From Paraclostridium bifermentans (GTDB lineage: Bacteria > Bacillota > Clostridia > Peptostreptococcales > Peptostreptococcaceae), in assembly GCF_019916025.1 (NCBI RefSeq), contig NZ_CP079737.1:744001-808000 (forward strand): 64,000 nucleotides of DNA, in the 5' to 3' direction. This document shows positions 1-7,486 of the stretch, piece after piece; within the stretch, counting starts at the first letter, position 1; the number at the start of each line of letters is the position of its first letter. The notes under the pieces were generated by a model that had not been told where the DNA came from, did no database searches, and saw nothing but the letters and a program-made list of their open reading frames with translations. A program made the translations under genes and the position numbers.

Positions 1-275
1 CTATGGAAAATCAAATAGATCCTCAAATTAAGCAACTAAGAAGTGATAAATTAATATCATTAAATAAAAAGAATTTTAATGAGTTTGCAGAAAACTTTAT
101 AGGAGAAGAGTTTGAAGTACTATTTGAACAAAATATAGAAGGCAAAAAATATGAAGGTTTAACACCTAACTATATAAGAGTAGTAGTTGAAAGTGATGAA
201 GATATACATGGTAAGATATTAAATACTAAAATATTACATGTAAAAGATGAATATGTAGAAGGAATTTTAGTATAA
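1..275 (+). CDS. mtaB: MtaB C-terminal fragment (tRNA methylthiotransferase)
   Basis: The frame is already open at the left edge, so only about the last 91 residues are present and the ATG at 3 is probably internal. The segment looks like the end of a radical-SAM methylthiotransferase: a linker helix, then a TRAM-type beta barrel (GEEFEVLFEQ, YIRVVVES, GKILNTKILHV, VEGIL). MtaB converts t6A to ms2t6A at position 37 of tRNAs that read ANN codons, using SAM and Fe-S clusters. The radical-SAM CxxxCxxC motif lies outside the window, so MtaB rather than another MiaB-family member is inferred from the tail sequence and from its place ahead of the HIT/rpsU/yqeY block. Confidence 0.7.
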   Translation, partial: MENQIDPQIKQLRSDKLISLNKKNFNEFAENFIGEEFEVLFEQNIEGKKYEGLTPNYIRVVVESDEDIHGKILNTKILHVKDEYVEGILV

Positions 276-316
276 TATGTAGAAATAATAACCCTTAACA
301 GATAGGAGGTGTAAAT

Positions 317-664
317 ATGAGCTGTATATTTTGTAAAATTATAAATGGAGAAATACCATCAAATAAAGTTTATGAAGATGATAAAGTCTTAGCTTTTAAT
401 GATATAAATCCTGTTGCACCATTACATGTTTTAGTTATACCTAAAGAGCATTATGAATCAATAATAGACATAGGCGAAGAAAATATGGAAATAATTGCAC
501 ACATTCATAAGGTTATTAATAAAATAGTTAAAGAAAAAGGATATGACAAAACGGGATTTAGAATAATAAATAACTGTGGAGATGATGGATGCCAAGAGGT
601 TAAGCATATCCATTATCATGTATTAGCAGGAAAGAAATTAGATTGGTATGATGCTGAGAAGTAA
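317..664 (+). CDS. HIT family nucleotide hydrolase (HinT-like)
   Basis: This 115-residue protein has the usual length of a bacterial HinT. It starts CIFCKIINGEIPSNKVYED and carries the histidine triad KHIHYHVLAG, with His97, His99 and His101; by family rule the central histidine is the nucleophile. Members hydrolyse AMP-linked phosphoramidates and adenylates in the cytoplasm. Cys3 and Cys6 recall the metal site of many HIT proteins. A strong site AGGAGGT lies ahead of the ATG at 317. It probably shares a transcript with the upstream mtaB (41-bp gap). The true substrate cannot be read from sequence. Confidence 0.93.
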   Translation: MSCIFCKIINGEIPSNKVYEDDKVLAFNDINPVAPLHVLVIPKEHYESIIDIGEENMEIIAHIHKVINKIVKEKGYDKTGFRIINNCGDDGCQEVKHIHYHVLAGKKLDWYDAEK

Positions 665-705
665 TATATAAATTAAACTTTTAGACGTATTATTCATAAA
701 AATAC

Positions 706-734
706 TTGAAAAAAAAATAAGATTAGTTTATAAT
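706..734 (+). promoter_or_regulatory. sigma-A type promoter for rpsU-yqeY
   Basis: TTGAAA at 706-711 and TATAAT at 729-734 are separated by 17 bp. Transcription would start near 741 and give an 85-nt leader before the rpsU ATG at 826. The leader contains a small palindrome (GCATATTATGC) and a TCCC at about 788-790 that could pair with the GGGA-rich ribosome site, so autoregulation by S21 is possible but unproven. Confidence 0.6.
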
Positions 735-825
735 AAACAAAGTGTGAGGTTGTAATGCATATTATGCAGATATAATCGAGTTACAGTCCCAGCATAATTT
801 GCGCTATCGGAGGGAGGGAAAAAGA

Positions 826-1005
826 ATGTCAGAAGTAAGAGTAAGAGAAAATGAAACATTAGACAGCGCCTTAAGAAGATTTAAGCGTTCATGTGCTATG
901 TCTGGCATAATGTCTGAAGTAAGAAAAAGAGAACACTATGATAAGCCAAGCGTAAGACGTAAGAAAAAAGCTGAAGCTGCAAGAAGAAAAAACGCTAAGA
1001 AATAA
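826..1005 (+). CDS. rpsU: 30S ribosomal protein S21
   Basis: This 59-residue, highly basic protein ([20 protein letters not shown], then an Arg/Lys/Ala-rich tail) is a standard bS21, a late-joining small-subunit protein near the 3' end of 16S rRNA that supports initiation. The ATG at 826 is chosen because GGAGGGAGGG stands just before it; a longer in-frame reading from a TTG at 799 would run through the ribosome site and adds residues not seen in S21. It has its own promoter and precedes yqeY by 26 bp, the usual pairing in Firmicutes. Confidence 0.97.
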   Translation: MSEVRVRENETLDSALRRFKRSCAMSGIMSEVRKREHYDKPSVRRKKKAEAARRKNAKK

Positions 1006-1031
1006 TTTTTGTAGATAAGAGGTGAAGGGAT

Positions 1032-1475
1032 ATGTCCCTTAAAGCAAAGTTACAAGAAGACTTAAAACTTGCTATGAAAAACAAAGATACAGTAAAAAAA
1101 TCTGTTGTTACATTAATAAGAGCTGAAATCAAGCAGCGTGAAGTTGACACTAGAACAGAACTTGGTGATGACGAAATTATAGACGTAATAACAAAACAGT
1201 TAAAGCAACGTAGAGATGCAAAAACTGAATTTGCAAAAGCATCAAGAGACGATTTAGTTCAAGAGGCCGAAGCTGAGATTGAAGTATTAATGGAATACCT
1301 ACCTCGACAGCTGAGCAAAGAAGAATTAAATGAGATAGTCAAAGATACTATATCTGAAGTAGGAGCTACTTCTATGAAAGATATGGGCAAAATCATGGCA
1401 GCTATAAAGCCGAAAACAAAAGGTGTAGCTGACGGAAAAATGATAAATGAGTTAGTTAAATCTAACTTACAATAG
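1032..1475 (+). CDS. yqeY: GatB/YqeY domain protein
   Basis: The 147-residue all-helical protein matches stand-alone YqeY: LKEDLKxAMKNKD-type start, TLIRAEIKQREVD, then a helical C-terminal domain (MEYLPRQLSKEELNEIV, GKIMAAIKPKTKGVADG) like the tail of the amidotransferase subunit GatB. The GatB tail recognises misacylated Gln/Asn tRNA; the role of free YqeY is not well established. It is cotranscribed with rpsU and ends at a strong terminator. The ribosome site is GAGGTGAAGGG directly upstream of the ATG at 1032. Confidence 0.93.
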   Translation: MSLKAKLQEDLKLAMKNKDTVKKSVVTLIRAEIKQREVDTRTELGDDEIIDVITKQLKQRRDAKTEFAKASRDDLVQEAEAEIEVLMEYLPRQLSKEELNEIVKDTISEVGATSMKDMGKIMAAIKPKTKGVADGKMINELVKSNLQ

Positions 1476-1480
1476 ATAGA

Positions 1481-1516
1481 AAAACCTAGAGCGAATGCTC
1501 TAGGTTTTTTGCTTTT
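1481..1516 (+). terminator. Rho-independent terminator after yqeY
   Basis: A perfect 12-bp stem (1481-1492 with 1497-1508, GAAT loop) is followed by a T-rich run. It closes the rpsU-yqeY unit. Confidence 0.9.
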
Positions 1517-1612
1517 TATTTATTTAACAATCTTTGTCCAAATAATTGTAATAATATTGATTACTCTTTCATATTTATAAATTAAATAGAGGATAAAGAG
1601 AGGGTGAATTCA

Positions 1613-2110
1613 TTGATCATATCTACAAAAGAAATAAAGAAGTTTATAATAAGTGTTTTTATACCTATTATAGTTGGGTTTTCGAGTAGCTTTATATCTG
1701 AATTCTTAAGTCAAACAAATACAAGTACATATTATTCAAATTTAATAAAACCAGGTTTTTTCCCTCCTGGGTATATATTTCCTATAGTATGGACTATTTT
1801 GTACGTACTTATGGGGATATCAGCTTATTTAATTTCTAAAAAAGGATTGAATACTCTTAAAGTAAGAGATGCTATGTTTTATTATTACTTACAATTAGGA
1901 TTGAACTTTATATGGCCTATTTTATTCTTTGGATTAGGACTTAGATTCACAGCTTTGATAGTTATAGGACTTATGATAATAATTGTATTAATTATGATAA
2001 TTAAATTTGCTAAAATTGACAAAAGAGCAGCTTATATAAATTTACCATATTTAGCTTGGTTATTTTATGCATTCTTTTTAAATTACGTTATATGGTCAAT
2101 AAATAGATAA
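1613..2110 (+). CDS. tspO: TspO/MBR family tryptophan-rich sensory protein
   Basis: About 165 residues with five predicted membrane helices. Family hallmarks are present: a YYSNLIKPGFFPPGYIFPIVWTILY stretch (WxxLxKPxxxPPxxxFxxVWxxLY type), a GISAYLI helix, QLGLNFIWPILFF, and a last helix with NLPYLAWLFYAFFLNYVIW. TspO proteins bind porphyrins and other hydrophobic ligands; bacterial roles range from tetrapyrrole handling to stress response. The start is ambiguous: a GTG at 1604 is possible, but the TTG at 1613 has GAGAGGGTG at ideal spacing. It is monocistronic between two terminators. Confidence 0.9.
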   Translation: MIISTKEIKKFIISVFIPIIVGFSSSFISEFLSQTNTSTYYSNLIKPGFFPPGYIFPIVWTILYVLMGISAYLISKKGLNTLKVRDAMFYYYLQLGLNFIWPILFFGLGLRFTALIVIGLMIIIVLIMIIKFAKIDKRAAYINLPYLAWLFYAFFLNYVIWSINR

Positions 2111-2113
2111 AAA

Positions 2114-2141
2114 TAAAAGCCGGCTTGGCTTTAATTTTTTT
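2114..2141 (+). terminator. terminator after tspO
   Basis: Stem TAAAAGCC / GGCTTTA with a short loop is followed by TTTTTT. Confidence 0.75.
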
Positions 2142-2151
2142 GAAATAAAAG

Positions 2152-2180
2152 TCTCAAAATGTATTAAAGGAACATACTAT
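2152..2180 (+). promoter_or_regulatory. possible sigma-E type sporulation promoter for yqfCD
   Basis: CATACTAT at 2173-2180 resembles the mother-cell sigma-E -10 element, with an A-rich segment about 14 bp upstream as a weak -35. yqfC and yqfD are sigma-E genes in Bacillus, which supports the reading. The match is by eye only. Confidence 0.35.
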
Positions 2181-2256
2181 TATATTAAGGCTTTGAAACC
2201 AATACAAGTAATTAAAATAAAAAAAGGACATAGAATATATTAAGGGGGTTATGAGT

Positions 2257-2493
2257 ATGATAGAAGTTCCTACTGATTTACAGGTAAATCAACCTACAGT
2301 CACTGTTTTGGGGAATACATTTGTAAGTATAGAAAATTACAAATCCATATTAGAATACGATGTAAATTTAATTAAAATAAAAACAAAGTTAAATACTATA
2401 AAAATATGTGGTGAAAAGTTATATTTAAAGCATATTACTGATACGGAGATAGGAATAAAAGGAATTATATATAGTGTAGAATACACTACATAG
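2257..2493 (+). CDS. yqfC: sporulation protein YqfC
   Basis: The 78-residue protein (MIEVPTDLQVNQPTVTVLGN onward) matches the YqfC family, a small mother-cell sporulation protein encoded next to yqfD. The ATG at 2257 is preferred over that at 2251 because the site AAGGGGG ends 8 nt before it. Two beta-rich halves are seen, with no membrane segment or known catalytic motif. Its molecular role is not established; in Bacillus it is part of the sigma-E regulon. Confidence 0.88.
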   Translation: MIEVPTDLQVNQPTVTVLGNTFVSIENYKSILEYDVNLIKIKTKLNTIKICGEKLYLKHITDTEIGIKGIIYSVEYTT

Positions 2494-2506
2494 GGGGGAG
2501 TTACGT

Positions 2507-3811
2507 TTGATAAGTTATATTAGAGGTTACTATGTAGTAACTATAGAGGGGATAAATACAGAAAAATTTTTAAACACATTAATAAGAAATAAAGTCAATG
2601 TTTATGATGTAAAACGAATTTCAAATACTAAAATTGAGCTTAAGGTTGATAGAAAAAGTATTAGAGCGTTCAAAAGTATTTATAGAGGAAGTAAGTTTGA
2701 GGTTAAAATAAAACAAAAAACAGGATTGCCTTTTTTGGCTAGGCGTATATATAGATACAAAGGAATGTGGATATGTGCTATGCTTTCCTTGGTTTTATTA
2801 ATGAGCACATCGTTATTTGTAACAGATGTATATATAAAAGCTCCAGAGGGAATTGATAAAGTGCTTGTAAGGAAGGAGCTTGAAAAAGCGGGTGTAAGGC
2901 CTGGTGTGTATAAAAAGGGCATAGATAGAAAAGAAGTAAGAGACCAAATTATGGGAGAGTTTGGTGATATTGCTTATGTATCTATAAATGTAAAAGGAAC
3001 TAATATATTTGTTACAATAACAAAGAAAGATGAATCATTACAAGAGAAAAAAGAAACTAATTATTGTAATATAATTGCTAAGAAAAATGGTATAATAGAA
3101 AAGGTAATACCAAGAAGTGGTAAACAAGTAGCTAATGTAGGTGATATAGTAAGAAAAGGGGACGTCTTAGTATCGGGATCGAATACTAAATCTCTACCAG
3201 AAGTATGGGCAACTACATTTTACGAGTCAAAACAAAGTACAAATTACATAGACAAGGTTAAAACTAGAACTGGTAATAAAAAAACAGTATATACATTTAG
3301 CTTCTATGATAAAAAATATACATTAAGAAGAAATATAGATTTTAAAAATTACGAAATCGAAAATAAAGAACATGTTTTAACTATTGGGGACTATACTTTT
3401 CCTTTAAAAATAAAGTCTAGTATTTTCCATGAAGTAAATGTAAAAGAAGTTGAGAAAAATAAAGAAGAAGTAAAAGAAGATTTAAAACAAAAGGCTCTTA
3501 AAGAACTTGAATACACTATTCCTGTTGATTCAAGATATAAAGATGTTAAGCATCAATATAAAGTTAAAAAAGACAAATTAGAGTACATAGTAACTGTTAC
3601 AACTTTAGAAAATATAGTTAAGGTACACTCTTTAAGCAAATCGGAAGCTGAAGAATTAATTAGACAAGAAAGTAAGCCTAAAGAAGGTGAAGAAGAAGTA
3701 CCTTCAAATCCAGATAAAAGACCTATTAATGATATAAGAAATGAATTTAAGGATATAAATAAAGATAAAGATGCAAAAGATAAAGATGAAGTTCAAACAA
3801 GGGATAACTAA
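2507..3811 (+). CDS. yqfD: sporulation protein YqfD (SpoIV-associated membrane protein)
   Basis: 434 residues with a TTG start backed by GGGGGGAG. A soluble N-terminal domain (1-85) is followed by one membrane helix (MWICAMLSLVLLMSTSLFVT, about 88-107) and a large extracytoplasmic domain with the family stretches GVRPGVYKKGID, GDIAYVSINVKGTNIFVTITKK and GDVLVSGSNTKSLPEVWATTFYES. The tail from about 392 is an acidic/basic low-complexity run (PSNPDKRP, then KDKDAKDKDE) longer than in Bacillus. The protein is required for efficient sporulation in Bacillus. It lies 13 bp after yqfC and 12 bp before phoH, so it is part of one operon. Confidence 0.92.
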   Translation: MISYIRGYYVVTIEGINTEKFLNTLIRNKVNVYDVKRISNTKIELKVDRKSIRAFKSIYRGSKFEVKIKQKTGLPFLARRIYRYKGMWICAMLSLVLLMSTSLFVTDVYIKAPEGIDKVLVRKELEKAGVRPGVYKKGIDRKEVRDQIMGEFGDIAYVSINVKGTNIFVTITKKDESLQEKKETNYCNIIAKKNGIIEKVIPRSGKQVANVGDIVRKGDVLVSGSNTKSLPEVWATTFYESKQSTNYIDKVKTRTGNKKTVYTFSFYDKKYTLRRNIDFKNYEIENKEHVLTIGDYTFPLKIKSSIFHEVNVKEVEKNKEEVKEDLKQKALKELEYTIPVDSRYKDVKHQYKVKKDKLEYIVTVTTLENIVKVHSLSKSEAEELIRQESKPKEGEEEVPSNPDKRPINDIRNEFKDINKDKDAKDKDEVQTRDN

Positions 3812-3823
3812 GGAGGATAAACG

Positions 3824-4825
3824 TTGATAGTACAAAAGAGTTTTGAAATAACAGATGATAAATTTGAAAGAGAACTATTTGGAAACTTTGACGAAAATAT
3901 AAAAATAATAGAGAAGAGTTTAAATGTAGATGTACTGTTAAGAGAAGGTAATATAGTTTTAATAGGTCAAAATAAAAATGTAGAAAAAGCTATAGAATTT
4001 ATAAATGAATTATATAAAAATTTTAAAATAGGTAAAACTTTAGATAAACAGAGTATTACTTATGCTATAGAATTATTAAATGAAGGAAATAAAGAGCAAA
4101 TAGAAGAATTAGAAGATACTATAGCTGTAACAAAAAAAGGTAGAGAAGTTAAACCAAAAACAATAGGACAAAAACATTATATAAATCTTATTAGAAACAA
4201 TGATATAACACTTGGAGTTGGGCCAGCAGGGACAGGTAAAACATATCTTGCAGTAGCTATGGCAGTTAGAGCTTTTAAAAAAGAGGAAATAAGCAGAATT
4301 ATATTAACTAGACCAGCTGTTGAGGCAGGCGAGAGCTTAGGATTTTTACCAGGAGATATGAAAGATAAAGTAGACCCTTATTTACGACCTCTTTATGATG
4401 CGTTATTTGATATGTTAGGCGATGAAAAATGTGCTAAATATATTGAAAGAGGTATAATAGAAGTGGCTCCGTTAGCTTTTATGAGAGGGAGAACTCTAGA
4501 TAATGCATTTATAATTTTAGATGAAGCTCAAAATACAACTCCAGAGCAAATGAAGATGTTTTTAACTAGATTAGGTTTTGGATCAAAAGCTGTAGTTACG
4601 GGAGACTTAACACAAATAGATTTACCAAATAAATATAAAAGTGGATTAATTCAAGCTATGGATGTTTTAAAAGATGTAGGTGGAGTTGGTATAAATAAAT
4701 TTACAGAAAAAGATGTCGTTAGACATGAATTAGTACAAAGAATAATTAAAGCTTATGAAAAATTTGATGAAGAACAAGAGTTAAGTAAATTTAATGATGA
4801 TAGAAACAAAAGAAATAGGAGATAA
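3824..4825 (+). CDS. phoH: PhoH-like ATPase
   Basis: 333 residues, TTG start with AGGAGGATAA upstream. A KH-like N-terminal region (1-100) precedes the PhoH NTPase core: Walker A GPAGTGKT at 133-140, RPAVEAGESLGFLPGD, and Walker B FIILDEAQNTT near 226-235, then VTGDLTQIDLP. PhoH proteins are superfamily-1-like nucleotide hydrolases linked with RNA metabolism and, by gene neighbourhood, with YbeY. Here ybeY follows after 3 bp. The gene that usually separates phoH and ybeY in Bacilli (yqfF/pgpH) is missing at this position. Confidence 0.95.
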   Translation: MIVQKSFEITDDKFERELFGNFDENIKIIEKSLNVDVLLREGNIVLIGQNKNVEKAIEFINELYKNFKIGKTLDKQSITYAIELLNEGNKEQIEELEDTIAVTKKGREVKPKTIGQKHYINLIRNNDITLGVGPAGTGKTYLAVAMAVRAFKKEEISRIILTRPAVEAGESLGFLPGDMKDKVDPYLRPLYDALFDMLGDEKCAKYIERGIIEVAPLAFMRGRTLDNAFIILDEAQNTTPEQMKMFLTRLGFGSKAVVTGDLTQIDLPNKYKSGLIQAMDVLKDVGGVGINKFTEKDVVRHELVQRIIKAYEKFDEEQELSKFNDDRNKRNRR

Positions 4826-4828
4826 ATT

Positions 4829-5287
4829 ATGGAAATTATATTAGACAATAGACAAGATAAAATAAAAGTAAGTGAAGACCTTTTAGGAAAAATCAATGAT
4901 ATAATCGTTGAGACATTATATTATGAAGGTTATGAGGACAATTATGAAGTAAGTTTATCTTTTGTTGACAATGAAGAAATACATGAATTAAATAGAGAAT
5001 ATAGAGGGGTAGATAGAGCTACAGATGTTTTATCTTTTCCACTTTTAACTGATGAGTTTGATGTTGAAATAGAAGAAGAATCTTTAGGAGATATTGTTAT
5101 ATCTCTAGAAAGAGCTTTAGAGCAAAGTGAAGAATATGATCATAGTTTTGAAAGAGAAGTATGTTTTTTAGTATGTCATAGTATGTTCCACTTATTAGGT
5201 TATGATCATGATACTGAAGAGAATACAAAGGATATGAGAAAACGAGAAGAGGATGTACTAAACAAGCTTAATATAACAAGGGAGTAA
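4829..5287 (+). CDS. ybeY: endoribonuclease YbeY (rRNA maturation factor)
   Basis: 152 residues with the UPF0054 signature: ATDVLSFPL, then the metal site H117-x3-H121-x5-H127 inside CHSMFHLLGYDHD. Three histidines hold a zinc ion; the enzyme takes part in 16S rRNA 3'-end maturation and ribosome quality control. The gene lies 3 bp after phoH and 4 bp before dgkA in a tightly packed operon, with its ribosome site inside the phoH end (AATAGGAGA). Confidence 0.96.
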   Translation: MEIILDNRQDKIKVSEDLLGKINDIIVETLYYEGYEDNYEVSLSFVDNEEIHELNREYRGVDRATDVLSFPLLTDEFDVEIEEESLGDIVISLERALEQSEEYDHSFEREVCFLVCHSMFHLLGYDHDTEENTKDMRKREEDVLNKLNITRE

Positions 5288-5291
5288 ACTT

Positions 5292-6005
5292 ATGGGTAAA
5301 AAGAAAGGTAAACAAGGGATAATAAGTGCCTTTAATGCAGCTATTGCTGGGATTTTATATACTTTCAAGCATGAAAGAAATATGAAAATACACTACTTTG
5401 TTGCAGCATTAGTTCTTACAATTAGTTTGTTTTGTGAATTTAATAAATTCGAAATGATGCTATTATTATTTACAATAAGCTTAGTTGTAATATCAGAAAT
5501 GTTTAATACAGCTATAGAAAAAACTGTAGACATGATAACGGATACATATCACCCATTAGCTAAAATAGCAAAAGATGTTGCTGCTGGAGGAGTACTAATA
5601 GCAAGTTTAAATGCTTGTATAATTGGTTATTTACTATTTTATGATAAACTAGAAACTGTAGGAGCATCTGTATTTTTTACAATAAGAAAATCACCAATTC
5701 ATGTTACTCTTATATGTATAGTTTTAGTTTTAATAGCAGTAGTAGTAGTGAAATCATTAACATCTACAGGAACTCCTCTACAAGGAGGAATGCCAAGTGG
5801 TCACTCGGCGCTTGCTTTTGCGCTTGCTACACTTGTAACATTTATGACAGAAAGAGTGGTAGCATCGACACTTGCTTATTTAATGGCAGTTTTAGTTGCA
5901 CAAAGTAGAATAGAAGGTAAAATACATACTTTTTGGGAAACTGTAGCGGGGGCATTACTTGGAGTTTTGGTAGCTATGTTAGTTTTACAAATAGCTCAAT
6001 ATTAA
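5292..6005 (+). CDS. dgkA: undecaprenol/diacylglycerol kinase fused to a PAP2-like domain
   Basis: 237 residues, about twice the length of ordinary DgkA. Residues 10-118 are a full prokaryotic DAG kinase: three membrane helices with E69, N72, E76, D80 and KD(94-95), the known lipid kinase site. Residues 137-237 add membrane helices with a PAP2-type core: PSGHS at 168-172 and SRIEGKIHTFW at 205-215. Two key PAP2 positions deviate: the K-x6-RP motif reads K154-x6-T-P, and SRx5Hx3D ends in Glu216. The C-terminal half may thus be a phosphatase with altered chemistry or a regulatory remnant. By family the kinase recycles undecaprenol to undecaprenyl phosphate for wall synthesis. Confidence 0.9.
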   Translation: MGKKKGKQGIISAFNAAIAGILYTFKHERNMKIHYFVAALVLTISLFCEFNKFEMMLLLFTISLVVISEMFNTAIEKTVDMITDTYHPLAKIAKDVAAGGVLIASLNACIIGYLLFYDKLETVGASVFFTIRKSPIHVTLICIVLVLIAVVVVKSLTSTGTPLQGGMPSGHSALAFALATLVTFMTERVVASTLAYLMAVLVAQSRIEGKIHTFWETVAGALLGVLVAMLVLQIAQY

Positions 6006-6033
6006 AAGGTGGGAAAAATATTCCCGCTTTTTT
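6005..6033 (+). terminator. terminator after dgkA
   Basis: GGTGGGAA and TTCCCGCT pair (with wobble) and are followed by seven T. It ends the yqfC-dgkA operon. Confidence 0.8.
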
Positions 6034-6140
6034 TGCTTAAGAAAATATAAATATACTTTTTTCTTTTTTTCTATTTTGGTATAATGTAATGTACTACTTA
6101 AAATAAAAAGTATAGGTGGTCTTTGATGGAGGTTAATATA

Positions 6141-6542
6141 ATGGATAATAGAGAATTATTAGAAATAGCAGAAAAAGCAAGAGAGCACTCTTATTCACCA
6201 TATTCAAATTTTAAAGTTGGTGCAGCACTTTTGACTAAGAGTGGTAAAGTTTTTACAGGTTGTAATGTAGAATGTGCATCTTTTGGAGGGACAAATTGCG
6301 CGGAAAGAACTGCGCTATTTAAAGCTATCTCTGAAGGGTATAAAGATATAGAGGCAATAGCTGTAGCTAGTACTAATTCAGAAAAAAATGAACCTACATA
6401 TCCGTGTGCTATATGTAGACAGGTAATCATTGAGTTTGGGCCACATATAAGAATAATAACTGGATACTCAAAAGGAGATATACAGGAACAAACTATCGCA
6501 GAATTAGTTCCACATTATTTCTCAGGTAGTGACTTCAAATAA
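6141..6542 (+). CDS. cdd: cytidine deaminase
   Basis: 133 residues, the homotetrameric zinc-type length. The catalytic motifs are CAERTALFKA (zinc Cys and proton-shuttling Glu) and PCAICRQ (two further zinc cysteines); SYSPYSNFKVGAALL and GCNVECASFGGTNCAE form the substrate pocket. It deaminates cytidine and deoxycytidine to uridine in pyrimidine salvage. The start at 6141 follows GATGGAGGT at proper spacing; an upstream in-frame TTG at 6123 would contain the ribosome site. cdd before era is the common Firmicute order. Confidence 0.96.
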   Translation: MDNRELLEIAEKAREHSYSPYSNFKVGAALLTKSGKVFTGCNVECASFGGTNCAERTALFKAISEGYKDIEAIAVASTNSEKNEPTYPCAICRQVIIEFGPHIRIITGYSKGDIQEQTIAELVPHYFSGSDFK

Positions 6543-6581
6543 ATTAAAACAACAAAAGACAAATTGAAAAGAGGAATTAAT

Positions 6582-7472
6582 ATGTTTAAATCAGGATTTG
6601 TTAGTATAGTAGGAAGACCAAATGTTGGAAAATCTACTCTTATGAATAGCGTAGTTGGAGAAAAAATAGCTATAATGAGTGATAAACCACAAACAACAAG
6701 AAATACTATACAAGCAGTTTACACAGACAAAGAATGTCAAATGGTATTTTTAGATACACCAGGTATTCATAAGCCTAAAAATAAATTAGGAGAATTTATG
6801 GTGAAATCAGCTACAGATGCATTCAAAAATGTCGATGTAGTATTATATGTAGTTGATGAGTCAAAAAAAATTGGACCAGGAGACAGAATGATAATTGAAA
6901 ATTTAAGAGGAATAAAAACTCCTAAAATTTTGGTTCTAAACAAAATTGACATGTTAAGTGAAGAAGAATTATTTGACTTAATGAAAATGTACGATGCGGA
7001 AAATATGTTTGATGAGATTGTTCCAATATCAGCATTAAAAGGTAAGAACACTGATAGATTACTAAAAGTAATAGAAAGATACTTAGAGGAAGGTCCTCAA
7101 TATTTCCCAGAGTATATGATAACAGATCAACCTGAAAGAGTTTTAGTATCTGAACTTATAAGAGAAAAAGTTCTACACTATGTACATGATGAGATACCTC
7201 ATGGGGTTGCTGTAGAAATAGAAAGAATGAAAAAAAGACCAGATAAAGATATAATAGATATATCTGCTGTTATATACTGTGAAAGAAGTTCACATAAAGG
7301 TATAATAATAGGTAAAAATGGTAGAAAGTTAAAAGGGATAGGAAAATCAGCAAGAGAAGAGATTGAATTATTACTAGGATCTCAAATTAACCTTCAAGTT
7401 TGGGTTAAAGTTAAAGAAAATTGGAGAAACCTACAAAGTTTTATAAATAACTTTGGGTATACTGATAAATAA
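6582..7472 (+). CDS. era: GTPase Era
   Basis: 296 residues. GTPase boxes are G1 GRPNVGKS at 11-18, G3 DTPGI, G4 NKID and G5 SALKG; the C-terminal KH domain includes IIGKNGRKLKGIGKSAREEIE. Era binds the 3' end of 16S rRNA and helps 30S assembly. The ATG at 6582 follows GAGGAA; the in-frame TTG at 6564 lacks a site. It is preceded by cdd and followed 14 bp later by mgtE. Confidence 0.97.
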   Translation: MFKSGFVSIVGRPNVGKSTLMNSVVGEKIAIMSDKPQTTRNTIQAVYTDKECQMVFLDTPGIHKPKNKLGEFMVKSATDAFKNVDVVLYVVDESKKIGPGDRMIIENLRGIKTPKILVLNKIDMLSEEELFDLMKMYDAENMFDEIVPISALKGKNTDRLLKVIERYLEEGPQYFPEYMITDQPERVLVSELIREKVLHYVHDEIPHGVAVEIERMKKRPDKDIIDISAVIYCERSSHKGIIIGKNGRKLKGIGKSAREEIELLLGSQINLQVWVKVKENWRNLQSFINNFGYTDK

Positions 7473-7486
7473 TAAAGGTGGGTTTT

